Made by a program: the position numbers and the translations under genes | Notes under the pieces: generated by a model | Told to the model about the DNA's origin: nothing | The model's input: only the letters and a program-made list of their open reading frames with translations | The model's database searches: none | NCBI GenBank assembly: GCA_002099365.1 | Contig: MSED01000009.1 | Location: 1,922,001-1,986,000, forward strand | Length of the DNA stretch: 64,000 nucleotides | From: Phialophora verrucosa | Taxonomy: Eukaryota; Ascomycota; Eurotiomycetes; Chaetothyriales; Herpotrichiellaceae | Direction: 5' to 3' | Shown here: positions 10,536 through 22,099 of the stretch, one piece after another | Layout: each line of letters opens with the position of its first letter | How positions within the stretch are numbered: position 1 is the stretch's first letter

Positions 10536-11671
10536 GGCTCGCGTGGTCTGGGGCACGTGAGTTGCGCCTAGTTCTGACGACCATCCATCGCGATACACGC
10601 TGGCATGGGAGACATTCCTTTATTTTCCATGTGGCATCCAGGAGAGAACTACTCGCTGACTGGTCAACAGGTCAGTCCTGGCTTTCGTGGAGTTTACGGG
10701 AAGCGCAGTAGAAGTTCGTGTAAATCGGCTATGTCTAGCTGCATCAGATAGCTCTGCCAGCACCTCTATGTGGTCGAAGCTCTATTTTGGTCTTTCGCAA
10801 GCACGAGCAAGGTCGGGAGAATGGCTTCTTCGCACTCTGAGAGGCGAACGATTTGCTCGTTCGTAACTAGGCCAGGAGGACGGTGCCACGGCCCATGCGC
10901 AGCCGAAGCTACCAAATGCTGTTCCGTCCTGTCCTCTCCCCCCTCCTCATTGCTCCCGCTGTGCTGCTGGCCTCGAATCTGCGCTCTGTTTTCTGTAACC
11001 GTTGTCGGCGCTGCGTCCGACAGCCCTCAAACTCACAACTGTTGCACGTCCTCCTTTCCCTGGTTGTCATCTCTGGGCAATTGATTCCAGCCCGGAGAAC
11101 CTCCCCCAAAATCATGTGCTGCGGATGTCGACGAGCCCTGCAGCAACCGAGCTGCAAGCCACGAGCTCGCGGCCCACTCAGCCCGTGTCGACAATGGTCG
11201 AGCTCCAAGAGCTAGCGACCGTCCGTCTCCCCTTGACGAGGCGGTTGTCTTGATATTGGCCGATAAGGCAGGATGGCTTGCATCACGAAATACGTGGCAT
11301 CCAGCCCAGCGCGCGCCGATACGGTCGAGACTCACACCGGTCGCGATCGGCCTCTGTCGACTGAGGCTCTTCGGCTCGAAAGACAACTGACCAGCAGCTG
11401 TAGGGGTACCCCGCTTTCGCTGGGTTGAGCTCGAAGCTCCCACATGGCCGCCGTGCCTGCGATTTCTGCTCTTTTGCATAGGCTTTCAGCTCTGATATTT
11501 GAGCTCAGGATACCCCACGGTTCAATCTCAGTCTTTCTTTTTTTGCCACTGGTGATCAGCGCATCCTGAGGATTTCATGCATAGCCGCTCCTCCGCCTTC
11601 AACTTCAGATCCCAATCCTTGCAACCCCACTCGGCATAAGTGTGAATAACATCCCTGTCCGAGTAGATATG
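10536..11671. other. Spacer without a convincing gene
   Basis: Several frames on both strands stay open for 80-150 codons (for example 11033-11479 minus), but their composition is Arg/Ser-rich and I recognise nothing. Overlapping open frames on both strands suggest GC-rich non-coding sequence or a long leader. Confidence 0.3.
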
Positions 11672-12418
11672 CCGCAGTACATCTTGGAAATTCCGAAGGA
11701 GGGCGTGTTGAGGGAAGTCTTGGAGGCAGACCTACCACATTATCTTGGTCGCGATGCCAAGGTCCTGGACAGCCATGTATGCTCGCTTTCTTCTTCCAAG
11801 CCACGGAGGATACAGCTGACAGCGCGACAGAAAGCCGACAGGTACATCATTGAAACGGTACAAAAGCCGTCACGGGTAGGTCTGGGGAGCTCGTTGGATC
11901 GCAGTCCCTTACCATCTCATAGTCGATAATAGCATCGCTCAGAGATGACACGTCGAGATGGCGCAGAAGTGAAGACTACAACAGGCGGTTGCGTAAGTTT
12001 CATCACCTGGGCGCTTGCCCGTCGACTCACAGGAACAGCATATTCGAGAAGCCGTATCCATCAGGAGCGCAAGCGAGCTTGTCGGGGCCGGGATGATGCA
12101 CACCAGGCGACGACTGTGGCTCCTCTTATAGTGCCGACGACCACAAGGCCTCCTTTGTCGCAGCGGTATAGCTCGAGCAGCAGTTCTCCGGTTTCCAATT
12201 ACGAAAGCCTCTCTCGGGTCCAGTCGAGGCGGGAGTCCGACGCAATGTCGCCAATCGACGGTGGCGCGATCAGCCGGACAATATCCGTCTCGAGTGTGTC
12301 GAGCGAGTATGGCAACAACGGCTCGTACGGTTGGAACAATGATCCTTCGTACGGAACTAATGGCGGATACGGCTTCGCCAGTTCTCATCGAAGACCATCC
12401 GCTTACAGTCGACCCTGA
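11672..12418 (+). other. Possible broken or mis-modelled gene
   Basis: Coding-like pieces lie in series here but I could not join them into one clean frame. From ATG 11672 the frame reads MPQYILEIPKEGVLREVLEA, then HYLGRDAKVL. A candidate 54-bp intron with GTATGC donor and CAG acceptor follows (about 11778-11831), then KADRYIIETVQKPSR and another GTAGGT donor near 11876. Further on are TTTGG before a GTAAGT (about 11994) and a Ser/Gly/Tyr-rich C-terminal frame to 12418 that includes SRTISVSSVSSEYGNNG. The middle (about 12000-12130) lacks a donor that keeps the frame. It may be a real multi-exon gene, a decaying one, or chance. Confidence 0.3.
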
Positions 12419-12494
12419 GCTGAACGGGCATCAGGGTGTCTCAGATCCACCGTGTCGCGGGCTGGTGAAAATTCAATGGTGAGTGTACCGACTC

Positions 12495-14472
12495 TCAGGG
12501 AACTCCATACTGAGACAGTTCTCGCTCACACCATTCTGACAGAGTTTCTGCTTCGTACGTCTTGTCCTGGGCCTTCAATATGGCTCTTAGCAGCTGGAGA
12601 GAATTTTCCGATTTCGGATTCTTTTCACCTAGCACGCGATAACGTTCTGGAACCACCTCTCGCAGCACTTGCTCACCGAGCTGCAGATGGACACTCTTGC
12701 TCGGACCGCTCTCCTTCTCGGCAAGCCGGAACAGAAAGAAGGCATGCCGGTGCTTCGCCTCCCAGACGTAAGGGTGACTGTCAACAAAGTTCCGCCGGAC
12801 TCGAGGCAAGACGGACTGGACGATGATCTTCTCAGCTTCTTCAGCATCACCGCAATAGAATGTGGCTCTCGCCAGGGTGGCGGCTGCCATGATGGTCTCA
12901 ATGCGGTCATCGCCGAAGTGACGAGCGCACTCCAGCGTAAGCTCCGCCAATTCCATCTGGGCAGGCTGGAAGTTCTCGGGAGCCCACACTTCCTTCTTCA
13001 GCTCATTCTCCAGCATCGCCCATGCCAAGTTGTATCGGGCCGTGAGGGCCGGCTTGGGCGATTCGGAAAAGCACACCTGCATGTCGACCACAATTTGCGC
13101 GAGTCGGGGAATATCATGTGGAGGGCAGCCTGGCCCGGCAAGCATGTTCCTCATGAACGCGATAGTCATCGTCAAGGGGTTGTCCAGGCCGAAGTGCTTC
13201 TTGGTCAAGTCGTCACACCGCTTGAGCAGGTCAGAGAGCCTCCGCCATTGGCCATAGCAGTCGAACAAGACCGTGACGATGCTGAGAGCACCGAGGCAGT
13301 CTTCCGCCGGTGAATGGGCGTTGGTGAGCATGCACAAGAACGAGAACAAGGCACTGTTCAAGTAGTACTCGCCCTTCTCTTGGAAGATGGGGCTCTCTTG
13401 TCCGGCACAGATCAGCCAGTACAGAGAGTACATGACAAAGTATGCCGTCAGGGTGCCGTCGTTGAGTTGTGGACTGTGGGTGTGGTCACCAAACCGGTAA
13501 ATGTCCAGGTCGAGATCACCGAGCTGCTCCACAACCGCCGGTGTTACCGACAGAGCCGCGTGTGTGAAGTCCGCAGGCCACTGCCTGCTGAGGTCGTTGT
13601 CGTCCCAGGATTGGCACCACCCAGATGGCACGGCTGCCTGCCTCGGCCTGAATGGACCCATGATGTTGGGCATAGCTGGCTGATTCCGTGCTGCCGAATG
13701 CGTCTGAGCGTACACATGGCTGAAGTGCGCAGGGAGCAGAGTGTCACCACGATACCTCCCTCCAGATGATGGTGCGGGCTCTGCTAGCGGATTGGTCCAT
13801 TCTCCTGAATTGCGAGGGGTGTACTCGGGGGATGGGATTGGCACCCGCATTGGAGAAACCTGCCTATGCGCAACCTGGGAGTGGACAGAACCGGACGGAC
13901 TCGCTGACGGTGGAGTGGGTGGCAGTTGAGGAGTCGTCGGCGGGGCGGATTCAGCCTCGAGTGTTTGCAGCCGGATATAATGAGGGGTTTCGTCGTCGTC
14001 CGAGATGCAGGAGAGCAGGTGGTCCTCGTCGACCAGCTTTTCATTTCTCTGGACGTACTTGACGATATCCTCTCGCCGTCGAGGTTGGCCCGAAAAGATG
14101 ACGACGGCTTCCTGCTGTCCGTCCGCCCTCGCTTGGTTCAGCAGTCTCAGGATGAAGGCGGCGTCACGCTGGGTGAGCTTGTGCCGGAGTCCCCAGTTCT
14201 TCAATTGGCTTTTGTACTGCTTGACGCTGATGGATAGGGTCAGTTGTGTGGGCACGTTATGTCTCAGGGGGCGGCGGGACTTACGACAAATTGAACTCAT
14301 GTTCCTTCTTCATGTGTTCCATAATCCATTTCAGGGGCCGACCTTCGTGGATATAGAACTGCTCGATCAGAGTTTGAAAGGGCCCAAAGGCCAGATTCCT
14401 GTTCTGTTTTAATTGGACTCGTTTGAACACCGGCCTAGGCTGGGGACGAGGTCGTGGCATGCTGGAAGGCAT
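12495..14472 (-). CDS. Clr5-domain protein with TPR-like C-terminus
   Basis: Exons 14285-14472 and 12495-14226 are separated by a 58-bp intron 14227-14284 (GTAAGT donor, CATCAG acceptor); 639 aa from ATG 14472, or four residues less from 14460. The N-terminal Clr5 domain (about residues 15-80) spans the junction: FGPFQTLIEQFYIHEGRPL, WIMEHMKKEHEFNLS, then VKQYKSQLKNWGLRHKL. The domain is named after fission yeast Clr5 and is thought to bind nucleic acid. A Pro/Ser-rich linker (about 130-250) precedes an alpha-helical region with repeated Ala/Leu-rich helices, as in TPR-type proteins. A nuclear regulator is the best guess; targets are unknown. Confidence 0.85.
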
Positions 14473-16785
14473 CACGGCTACTGACAGCCAGCGGCAAGCC
14501 ACACATCTGCAACTGGGATAGGAACGTTTGGGGGACCAAAGCCAGCCTCAAGCAAGGTATACGGTTTGGCAGCAAGTTAGAAACGAACGCGAGATGCAGG
14601 AGGAAGCGTCACACCCAATCTGCGGAAACCTACAGCGCTAGAATGCTGCAAGCCAGGCATTCGTAGCGAGAGGAAGGAATATCATATGGTTGGCTCAGTG
14701 GCGAAAAATGGGCATCATCGCCGCTGGCTAGCCTGGCAGTGGCCTCGTAAACTGGGCGGAACTGCTGCCTGATGTGCGCCTTGCGCCCCGGGAGATAAGC
14801 CCAGAGACGGGGTACTTCCAGGGGTGTGCGCGGTGGGACGGAGGGGGGGCGGCCTAAGTCTTGGGCTGGATGTACCCCGTAATGGGTCATCCATCCACCT
14901 GAGCCGCCCAAAGGTTCCAGCAGCCGGAGCCAGCCTTGCTTGTACGAGTTACTCATACTCGTGCCCTCCGGGGTGCAGGCAAAGATTCCACGCCACTTCT
15001 CTGGCTTTCGAGCAGAAGCAATGCATGTTTCAGTGTGAAGATAGATCCCTCGTCAGGACATCTGACCCTCGAAAGTTCCATTATCAAGCGCCAAAAGCGA
15101 GATAGCGGTGGCGAGAAATCAGCATCTTACCTCTTCGGACCGTCGCGGTCCTTGCTCGAAACGCAATGCTGCCTGAGCACGAGGGCATCCAAGTGACTCA
15201 CACCAACCTCATCAGGCGAAGGAGGAAGAAGAAGCTCGACTGTAACGACCGGTGACCCGATGACCCGATGACGGCAGATGGTCCGCATGGATCGCGCCCG
15301 TCCGAAGCATCAAAGATTCCGTCGCAGAAGACCCAAAAGCGCCCTGGTTCCTGGCGAGGATGGCAAGGCAACCTTTCGCTTTCTTTTCCGGTTCGTTCAC
15401 TGACGCTTATGGCCCCCAAAGTCCGATGTCAGCTGGAGTTGCCCCGGCCGAGCCGTTGAGAAGCTTCCCGTCCCAGATTGGAGAATGATTTAGGAGCCGC
15501 GTGTCCCCTATGACCCAAGACAGTTTCCGTTGGGATTTTCCCTCGTCGTGGTGCGTGTGCTGCTGGAGAAAGGTCTGGCGGGTGCAGTACGTGACTGTGT
15601 CTCGTAGAGAACTTTTGTTTAGGTCCCTTCCCCAAAAGGTACGACTCGCAGACGCAACTCGGGAGCATCCCTTACTGGCCTAGGGAGCCCCCGGGCCTGC
15701 GTCAGACCACGCCCATGTCCAGTCCCGGGAGGCCTTGGCGGCTTATGGCTCCCAATCAACCGGTCTTCCTCGACCTGTTCGGGACTTCACCTCGCCCTCG
15801 CGCAGATGATTTGCTGAGGGAGCTTAACATGCTGACCCAGAGCTCTGCCTCCAGCGTGCTCGACACATCATCCCTGTACTCGTCATGCCGAACACCGACA
15901 CAAAGGCTCCCAAAGGTCGCGCGACCTCTTGTCCCGATGCCTTGGACGCATGTGGCCTCGAACCTTTTGTGGCCTCACCCGTCTGGCAGCTGGTCTCTGT
16001 CCGCCGCGAGGATCGTCTTCGCTTACTCATTTCTCATCCAGCGCAGCCAGCCCAATAGTATCCTCGAGCGCTGGTTCGAGTACAGTATGACCGGTTCCAC
16101 TGACTTGCCGGGGAGACTGGGTTACGGATATACGACATCCGAACTTCGTCGCTCGCTTACAAAGATCAAGATCCAAACTACCATGTTGTTTTCAAATCCC
16201 CACTACGAGTAGGTTCAGCATGGCGCTTTCGAGCACGCAAGGGCCCCGTGTACCATGATCTCTGTCCGTTGCCACCGTTACATTCCTCAGCAGTCTTGTT
16301 CCCCCAGAAGCGCCCACGTATGGAATTTTTGTTCGCGCAAAGATGACGACGAGAGGGGAGAAATGGGAAGGAAAAGGACAAGGCTCTTTCGCGGCCACAC
16401 CAGGGTGCGGGAAGGACTCGCAGGGGACTTTGTGGCCACACTGCACCGGCACTGAAGCAAGGTCTGCCAGTAACAGTCTCATTTCCAGGAACATGGGCTT
16501 GATAATCCTCACATGGTAGGGTCGTTATAATTCTGCTGACGGCGGCTTGCAAGAACATTTTCTGTCTCTTGTTCAGAATTCTCGCACATGCGAGTACGTT
16601 TTCTCCTTCGGGACTGTGCAAATTGGAAAACCAGAATTACCACTTGAGGGAATACACTGCCAGCCAGCCAGCCAGCCATTGGGACCATCATTCTCCTCCC
16701 TATGCTAAAGCAGACCAATTTGAGAGGACTAGGCCAGACACACACCCGGCCTGCTCAGAAGCCGCAAGGCAGTCCAGCAGACAAT
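14473..16785. other. 2.3-kb spacer
   Basis: I saw nothing I would call a gene. An open frame at 15715-16212 (plus, 165 codons) and an overlapping frame around 15850-16060 both look semi-plausible but lack any recognisable domain. Pyrimidine-rich tracts before 16786 suit a fungal promoter. Confidence 0.3.
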
Positions 16786-17127
16786 ATGTCTCCTCCCTCA
16801 TCACCGGACAATACCCCGCCAGCAGATTGCCGCGGATCCTGGAGCACGGCCAGCGTGCTGAGCGGGCACACGAGCGGGCGGAAGTCCGCCCCCTCCGACC
16901 AGCACGCTCCACGTCCGCGTGTGCAGCGGCAGTCGCAGTCGCAGCGGCAGCCGAAGCCGAAGCCGCAATCGCACTCCCAGTTCGAGCGCCGGCTGAACTC
17001 CAAGAAGGATCTCAAAGGGGGCATGACCGGGCGCTGGTTGAAGGAGGATCCGAGGAGGGACTCGAGGAAAGACTACGCCAGAGCGCTGGCTGTGCTCGAG
17101 TACAAAGAGCCCAAGGCGGACATGTGA
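16786..17127 (+). CDS. Small basic protein of unknown function
   Basis: A 113-aa frame, unrecognised by domain. The N-terminal half is Pro/Ser/Gln-rich (MSPPSSPDNTPPADC; QSQSQRQPKPKPQSHSQ). The C-terminal third looks folded and well constrained: FERRLNSKKDLKGGMTGRW, then LKEDPRRDSRKDYARALAVL and EYKEPKADM. The composition change and the even use of charged residues favour a real protein over the longer frame 16569-17441 that overlaps it. The open frame extends upstream to 16702, but the ATG at 16786 begins the protein-like part. Confidence 0.55.
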   Translation: MSPPSSPDNTPPADCRGSWSTASVLSGHTSGRKSAPSDQHAPRPRVQRQSQSQRQPKPKPQSHSQFERRLNSKKDLKGGMTGRWLKEDPRRDSRKDYARALAVLEYKEPKADM

Positions 17128-17862
17128 AGAGCGTGGCGACGAACGAGACGGACTACAGCCCGAGCAGAGCAGGGCAGACAGAGCACAGGACACGAGGTCG
17201 AAATCGAAGTCGACGTCGAACATTGGAGAGTGGAAGACTAAACAGGCTTTATGAAGACACAGATATGAACTACAGGCTTCATGAAGGAGCAGTTATGAAC
17301 CACAAGCTCCATGAAGAAACAGTCATGAACCACAGGCTTCTTGAAGGAACGGTTCAGAATCACAGGCTACACTACAGTACCAGTACTCCTACAGTACATG
17401 TACTCGAAGACGGGATGCTCTCTACAGGACGCAAGCATTAGATATATAGTCCGTACGGAGCGGTTATATCGAGGGTTGCCATACGCCGCATCGCGTCTTA
17501 TTCGCAGGGATGAATGCGTGTATGTAATATGATTAATCGGTCCAGCAAGCACATCAGCCAAGTCACTACGTCCGGTCACCCAATTGTACGCACTACCGCC
17601 TGTGTAGTCTGAGTCAGTCTTGAGAGTTAAGCACTCGAACATAACCGAATCATTCATTATACATTGATCTGCGACGCGTTTGGTTCTTTTTTCTTAGTCT
17701 CGCTTGCTGCTTCTTCATCGCGCTTTCTCACTGCAACGACCAAGGTTGGTTGGAGCAACAGAGCATAGGCCATACAGAACAGAGCATAGAGCGGACCGCA
17801 TCCAGCATCCAGCATATCGTATTCACTGACCACCCCTCCAGCTCGAGAGAATCACGTCAACC
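17128..17862. other. 3' region between convergent genes
   Basis: Contains the 30-bp repeat described separately and otherwise AT-richer sequence with no gene. Confidence 0.4.
17243..17372 (+). repeat. 30-bp tandem repeat, four copies
   Basis: Units begin at 17243, 17273, 17303 and 17333, with a partial fifth at 17363. Each has the form CAGGCTT-(C)ATGAAG-...-ATGAAC-CA. In the plus frame ending at 17441 they read as a degenerate decapeptide, RLHEGAVMNH, KLHEETVMNH, RLLEGTVQNH. The period is a multiple of three and several differences are conservative in that frame. Confidence 0.85.
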
Positions 17863-19098
17863 TCACCACCTCCCCCGCCAGCTCTTCTCAAACGCTCGGG
17901 ACTCCTCCTCGGCCCGCTCCAGCGCGCGGCGCCACTCCCTCTCCATCCGCGCCGCCAACTCCTCCCTCGTCTCAATCGGGTTGCCGTGCTCGTCCGTCGC
18001 CGTCCCGGGACTCTCACAGCCCCGGAGGCCAATGAACCGTCCCCACCTGCGGCGCTTGGTCTCGAGATCGACGTCGTCAACCCGGTGGTCATCATCCTCG
18101 TCGTGCAGGCTCGTCCAAGCGGGGATGCACGCCGGGTATTGGAACGTCTCCTGCACGGCGGGTTCGACCTGGTGGTACCACCGCGCCAGGCTGTCCAGCT
18201 GGTCGTGCGTCAGGAGGTGGTACTGCAGGAGGGTGGGGGGGAATTGCGGGTGCGGGAGGCCCGTCGCCACGGAGATGAGTGGCACGAGAGGCGTGCGCAG
18301 GTGGTCCACGCTGTGCAGGTAGGTTTGTCTTTGGCGCTGGGTGCGTGGGCTGGCGGCAGGCGGGACCACTTTGACATGGTAGCGAGGCGGTGGAGCGTGA
18401 CGTCCCGCCCGAGGAAAGTGCGAGAGTTTGGGCCGTTTGCGGATAGGGGACCGCGTGGTGATGGGGACGGGCGTGTGTGAGCGGATGAGGCGTCTGGAGT
18501 TTGTAGGAGATGTGTTGGTGGTGGCGGTACTAGTAGAGGTGGTTGCGGCCCAATCGATGAGCGAGCTGCCGGAGGAGGATCGGGCGGAGGAATAGTCCTC
18601 TTCCTGCACCTTGGGGAGCGTGGTGTTGACACGGAGCGGCAGCGTCATCGTTGTGCCACGCCCGGGCCCTGGGCTGCGCATGGCCATGCGGCTCTGCCGG
18701 CCATCTTGGGGGAAGGTCGCAGTTGAGAACGTGTGCGTGTGCGTGTGCATGTGCATGGTGTGAAAGTATGTTCTTTCCGGCGTGCGGATTGAGCAGGTAG
18801 AAAATGCGGGAGACATGGGCGTAAGGACGGCCTGGGCGGGAGATGTGAGCGGCGAGGTCAGGCTATTCCGCCGGCATGTCGAACCGTTGCTGTGACGCCA
18901 GGGAGCTGGATTTGCGGCTGATCTGGGCGTCGTGAGCATGGCAGAGAGCGATGCTTGTCTCTGGAGCATGTGCTCTGGAGAGAAGCTGGTTACCAGCTGT
19001 GGCAGTGGCGATACCGTGGGCGTGTCGATGGCCATTGGCGAATGCGGCGACCGTGGCGACGGAGTTGGCATCGGAGATCTTGGGCTGGACGGATTCAT
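17863..19098 (-). CDS. Hypothetical protein, disordered N-terminus and conserved-looking C-terminus
   Basis: A single exon of 411 aa. I do not recognise a named domain. Residues 1-240 are Ser/Pro/Thr-rich with many SP sites (MNPSSPRSPMPTPSPRSP) and a short His-Thr run from a CA-type microsatellite near 18740. From about residue 260 it becomes ordered: LRTPLVPLISVATGLPHP, LLTHDQLDSLARWYHQVEP, QETFQYPACIPAWTS. It ends in KRRRWGRFIGLRGCES and a charged helix (MEREWRRALERAEEESRAF). The SP-rich part suggests proline-directed phosphorylation. The ordered part looks like a Pezizomycotina-specific protein family. Confidence 0.75.
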   Translation of the reverse strand: MNPSSPRSPMPTPSPRSPHSPMAIDTPTVSPLPQLVTSFSPEHMLQRQASLSAMLTTPRSAANPAPWRHSNGSTCRRNSLTSPLTSPAQAVLTPMSPAFSTCSIRTPERTYFHTMHMHTHTHTFSTATFPQDGRQSRMAMRSPGPGRGTTMTLPLRVNTTLPKVQEEDYSSARSSSGSSLIDWAATTSTSTATTNTSPTNSRRLIRSHTPVPITTRSPIRKRPKLSHFPRAGRHAPPPRYHVKVVPPAASPRTQRQRQTYLHSVDHLRTPLVPLISVATGLPHPQFPPTLLQYHLLTHDQLDSLARWYHQVEPAVQETFQYPACIPAWTSLHDEDDDHRVDDVDLETKRRRWGRFIGLRGCESPGTATDEHGNPIETREELAARMEREWRRALERAEEESRAFEKSWRGRW

Positions 19099-20554
19099 GG
19101 CTGTTGAAGCGGAAGAGACTGTATCAAAGTAAGTAGGCTCGCTAGAATGCCACGACGAGAAGGGGTATGCTGAAGAAGATGCGGTAACAAGAGCAGAGGA
19201 CGGTTATGAGATTGGGCGAGCGAGGCCAGAACCTGGCCGTCCCTTTGAGACAATGGGCTTGCTTGGCCCTGAAATAGAGCAGCAAGTCATCTCTTCCTTT
19301 GATGGGATCAAAATACACAGTATGCATCGCATTGTAGCCGAGCGCGGCAGCGTGGGCTTTTCTTTGTCGAGAGGTTGCCATCGTCAGATCCAGACAATGA
19401 ACAGACGGAACCACCTGACACTCGGGCCTTTGGACATATGGAAACGCCTCTCTTGGACTCTCATATTGCGTTTGACCAAAGACAGTGCGAATCTCGAACA
19501 ATATGCGTGTCTATCACTAAAATGTAATTAGTAGACTTTGATGCCGTACCGGAGACCTCTCCAAAGTCGATCATTGGAAGTGTGGCTGTAGGATAACTGA
19601 CTCCAGGACGCAAGCGGTGGAGTCTCCGTGCGCTTTATCATCTCAGATCATTGTTCCAGATCTTGCGGACCGCAATAAATCTGCAAGGAGACAATCCTAG
19701 GGAAGATAAATACAACAGCCATCGCAGGGTACTATGAGGAGCTGAAAAGAAGAAGCTCTCAGCAGACTTCATCGCAAGATGAGATGCCGCCCCTGTGCTC
19801 GCCCCCGCCTCACCCAATGCTGGCGAAATGGCCTGGCACCTTCGCGTCCATGGTATTTGACTTTGTCCATGCTCACACTAGTCGGTGTCCCCTCGTTGAT
19901 GGCCGCAATTGGCTTTCTTGACCCATCATTATATCGCCCCGTGATAAAGCAGGGCTCATTTGATGCAATCCATTGGTATTAAATAATCGGCGTTGCATAA
20001 TTGACAAAATTAGCTTGAAGGAGGTAAGACCGGCAAGATCACATCATTTCATCTGTCGCAACCAAGGCAACACAATGGATGAGCAGGATTCGACTGTCTA
20101 TGAAGTCGCAGTGCAGCGTGTGAGAAGGATGTTACCCTTGAGCAGGTGTCCATCTTAGATAATAACTTTGTCAAGATTGAATGTTACTCCTCCTAATATC
20201 TCGAAAATTAGGAAGAGAGTGCTACCTTCGTGGAGCCTGAAGATCGTACTGTGTCTCTCATGCAAGATTCGTGTCAGGCCTAATCAAGTTGCTCGGAGAG
20301 GGAGCTTCCAAGCATGAGCCAACTGAAGTCGTCGTCATATTTCGCTAGAATATGAGTTTTGTAGAACCTCCTCGTAGAGCCTGACAATATCAACTTCCCG
20401 GCCTTTGGCGCCATCCATGATCATATGCATTGCGATGCCCAAGGCCACCTTGCTGAAGCGAAGAGCATAATTGCAAAGGGGCTACCTTCGCCCAGGCTGC
20501 ATGACGTTCAAAGGACCTCAGACGTATGTGGCCCGGAGAAGTTCTCTTTCGCAA
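19099..20554. other. 1.5-kb spacer
   Basis: A minus-strand open frame 19142-19501 lies just upstream of the 411-aa gene and could be part of its leader. A CAG acceptor-like site sits 20-odd bases before ATG 19098. The rest is relatively AT-rich and shows no gene. Confidence 0.35.
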
Positions 20555-21578
20555 TCAGTCGTCACCGCTACTAGCGTTGCTGTCGCTCTCACCCTTCTTC
20601 TTCGGATCCGGTGGCAAGGCTGGCAGATTTTGAGATTGGCAATACCCTCTCAAGAAATCCTGGATGGCCTTTGTCTCTTCGTCCGACCTGTCACGCGGCC
20701 AGCTCGTGTCCTTCCGACCTCCAATGGCTATGAAATTCGGGTCATGCAAGACATCTAGGTTGTTCTGAGTCGCTTGCTTGATGAGACTCTCTGTCTCATC
20801 ATCCTGGTTAATAAGCAACCTGATAACAACATCGTCAGGAGGCCCTTGTGCTACTTCGAGTTAATCACATTGCCTACTACGCTCTGCAGAACATAGCATA
20901 CCTTGAATTCTTTTTCCAACCGGAAGAATCTCTTCGTCCCACTCATTGCAGATCTTTACCACAGCAGCCGGGTAGCCTTTTGCAGTCTTGATCAGTTTGT
21001 CATAGTCGGGTTTTTTCTTATCAATCAAGGCGCGCTTCAGCGGGTCCGCCACGCCGATTCGTAGATCTCTATCGAACCTGAGGAGCTTCGTTTTAGCCGT
21101 AGCTGAAGGGCGTCAGTCTGAGCCCAAACGACTCAACGAGACTCGAATTGTGCCCACCGTTTGCCTTCTTGAAGTCCTCATGGGCCACAAGTGCCTGACT
21201 CAACCAATACCCGCCCATCACTCCCTCAAACCTCGCATTTTCCTTCAACTCATTTCCAACTTGCGCAAGGATCTTATCAAGCTCCAGAGCAGGCCCTTTG
21301 AGTCCCAAGCCTGGGCGGGAAAAGATCGACGATTGTCGTCTCGTAATTTCAAAGACTGTCAGACGGGTCCTCCGGAGACTCGTCTTCACAAAGTCAACAC
21401 AATCAAGGACCGCAGTTGGAGTGAATGTCGACGCCCCCAAGCGTCCACTGGTCAGATACGTTGGAAGTCTGATGTCGTCGGCGTTTCCCTCCTCCAAAAG
21501 ATCTCCAATACTTCTTTCACTTCCGTAAATGGTCAGTTCATCGTCCACCGAGTTGCGATCGAACCGGCGAAGCGGCAT
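20555..21578 (-). CDS. Unrecognised three-exon protein
   Basis: Exons 21158-21578, 20902-21102 and 20555-20844; introns of 55 and 57 bp (donors GTGGGC and GTATGC; ACTGAC branch in the first). The joined product is 303 aa and in frame throughout, which supports the model. I recognise no domain. The body is alpha-helical and charged: LDCVDFVKTSLRRTRLTVFE, ELDKILAQVGNELKENARF, AKTKLLRFDRDLRIGVADP, YPAAVVKICNEWDEEILPV. The C-terminus is an acidic Ser-rich tail. There is no signal peptide or membrane segment. The gene is divergent from the DUF6594 gene. Confidence 0.75.
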
Positions 21579-22099
21579 CGCTGACACCGACGCGACCCCG
21601 TAAAGGGATTCCTTGAACGGCGGGACGAATCACTATTTCACCCTCCGTGATCGATATCAATTCCGGGTACGGTCAAAATGCACGTGTTGCATTTATGAGT
21701 CGGTGGAAGTGTTTCTTCCGGCTAAGAAAAGCCCAGCAGCCTGTTTGGATCAGCTAAAGGGCATTCCGCGTCCCAACACGTCTGCAAATTGATTGACACA
21801 ATAGCCTAGACGTCGAGTATGAGGAGAGAGGGGTTTAGGCGCACCTCTTTCGAGAGATGTTCAGCCCCACTACGGGAAGGCCTAGGTGCGAACCGCACAA
21901 ACCGCAGTTTAGCCTGCACGAGATCCAATCACACGTGGAGCAAGAGCAGCTAGCAACCGTACTTCTTCAAACGCTGTTTTCCTGCTCCAATTGCTCGCAA
22001 CTTGCTTTCTCGGCCGGAACGGAATACAAAGAAACACCTCCGTATCTGTAGCACAGCCTCTATTACGAAAGCCTCCAATAACACATCGATCTCGCAGAT
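21579..22099. promoter_or_regulatory. Divergent promoter region
   Basis: 521 bp between two oppositely directed start codons; it must hold both promoters. No further gene and no named motif. Confidence 0.45.

Noticed and set aside
11033..11479. 148-codon minus-strand frame
   Set aside because: Arg/Ser-rich, no homology recognised, open frames on both strands; likely chance in GC-rich DNA.
15715..16212. 165-codon frame
   Set aside because: No recognisable domain, and an overlapping frame looks equally good; insufficient support.
16569..17441. 290-codon frame as a single protein
   Set aside because: Its first two thirds overlap a better-composed frame and are Ala/Arg-rich as expected for a shadow; only the repeat part is interesting.
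18715..18765. GTGTGC/GTGCAT microsatellite as a regulatory element
   Set aside because: It lies inside the 411-aa gene and encodes a His-Thr run.
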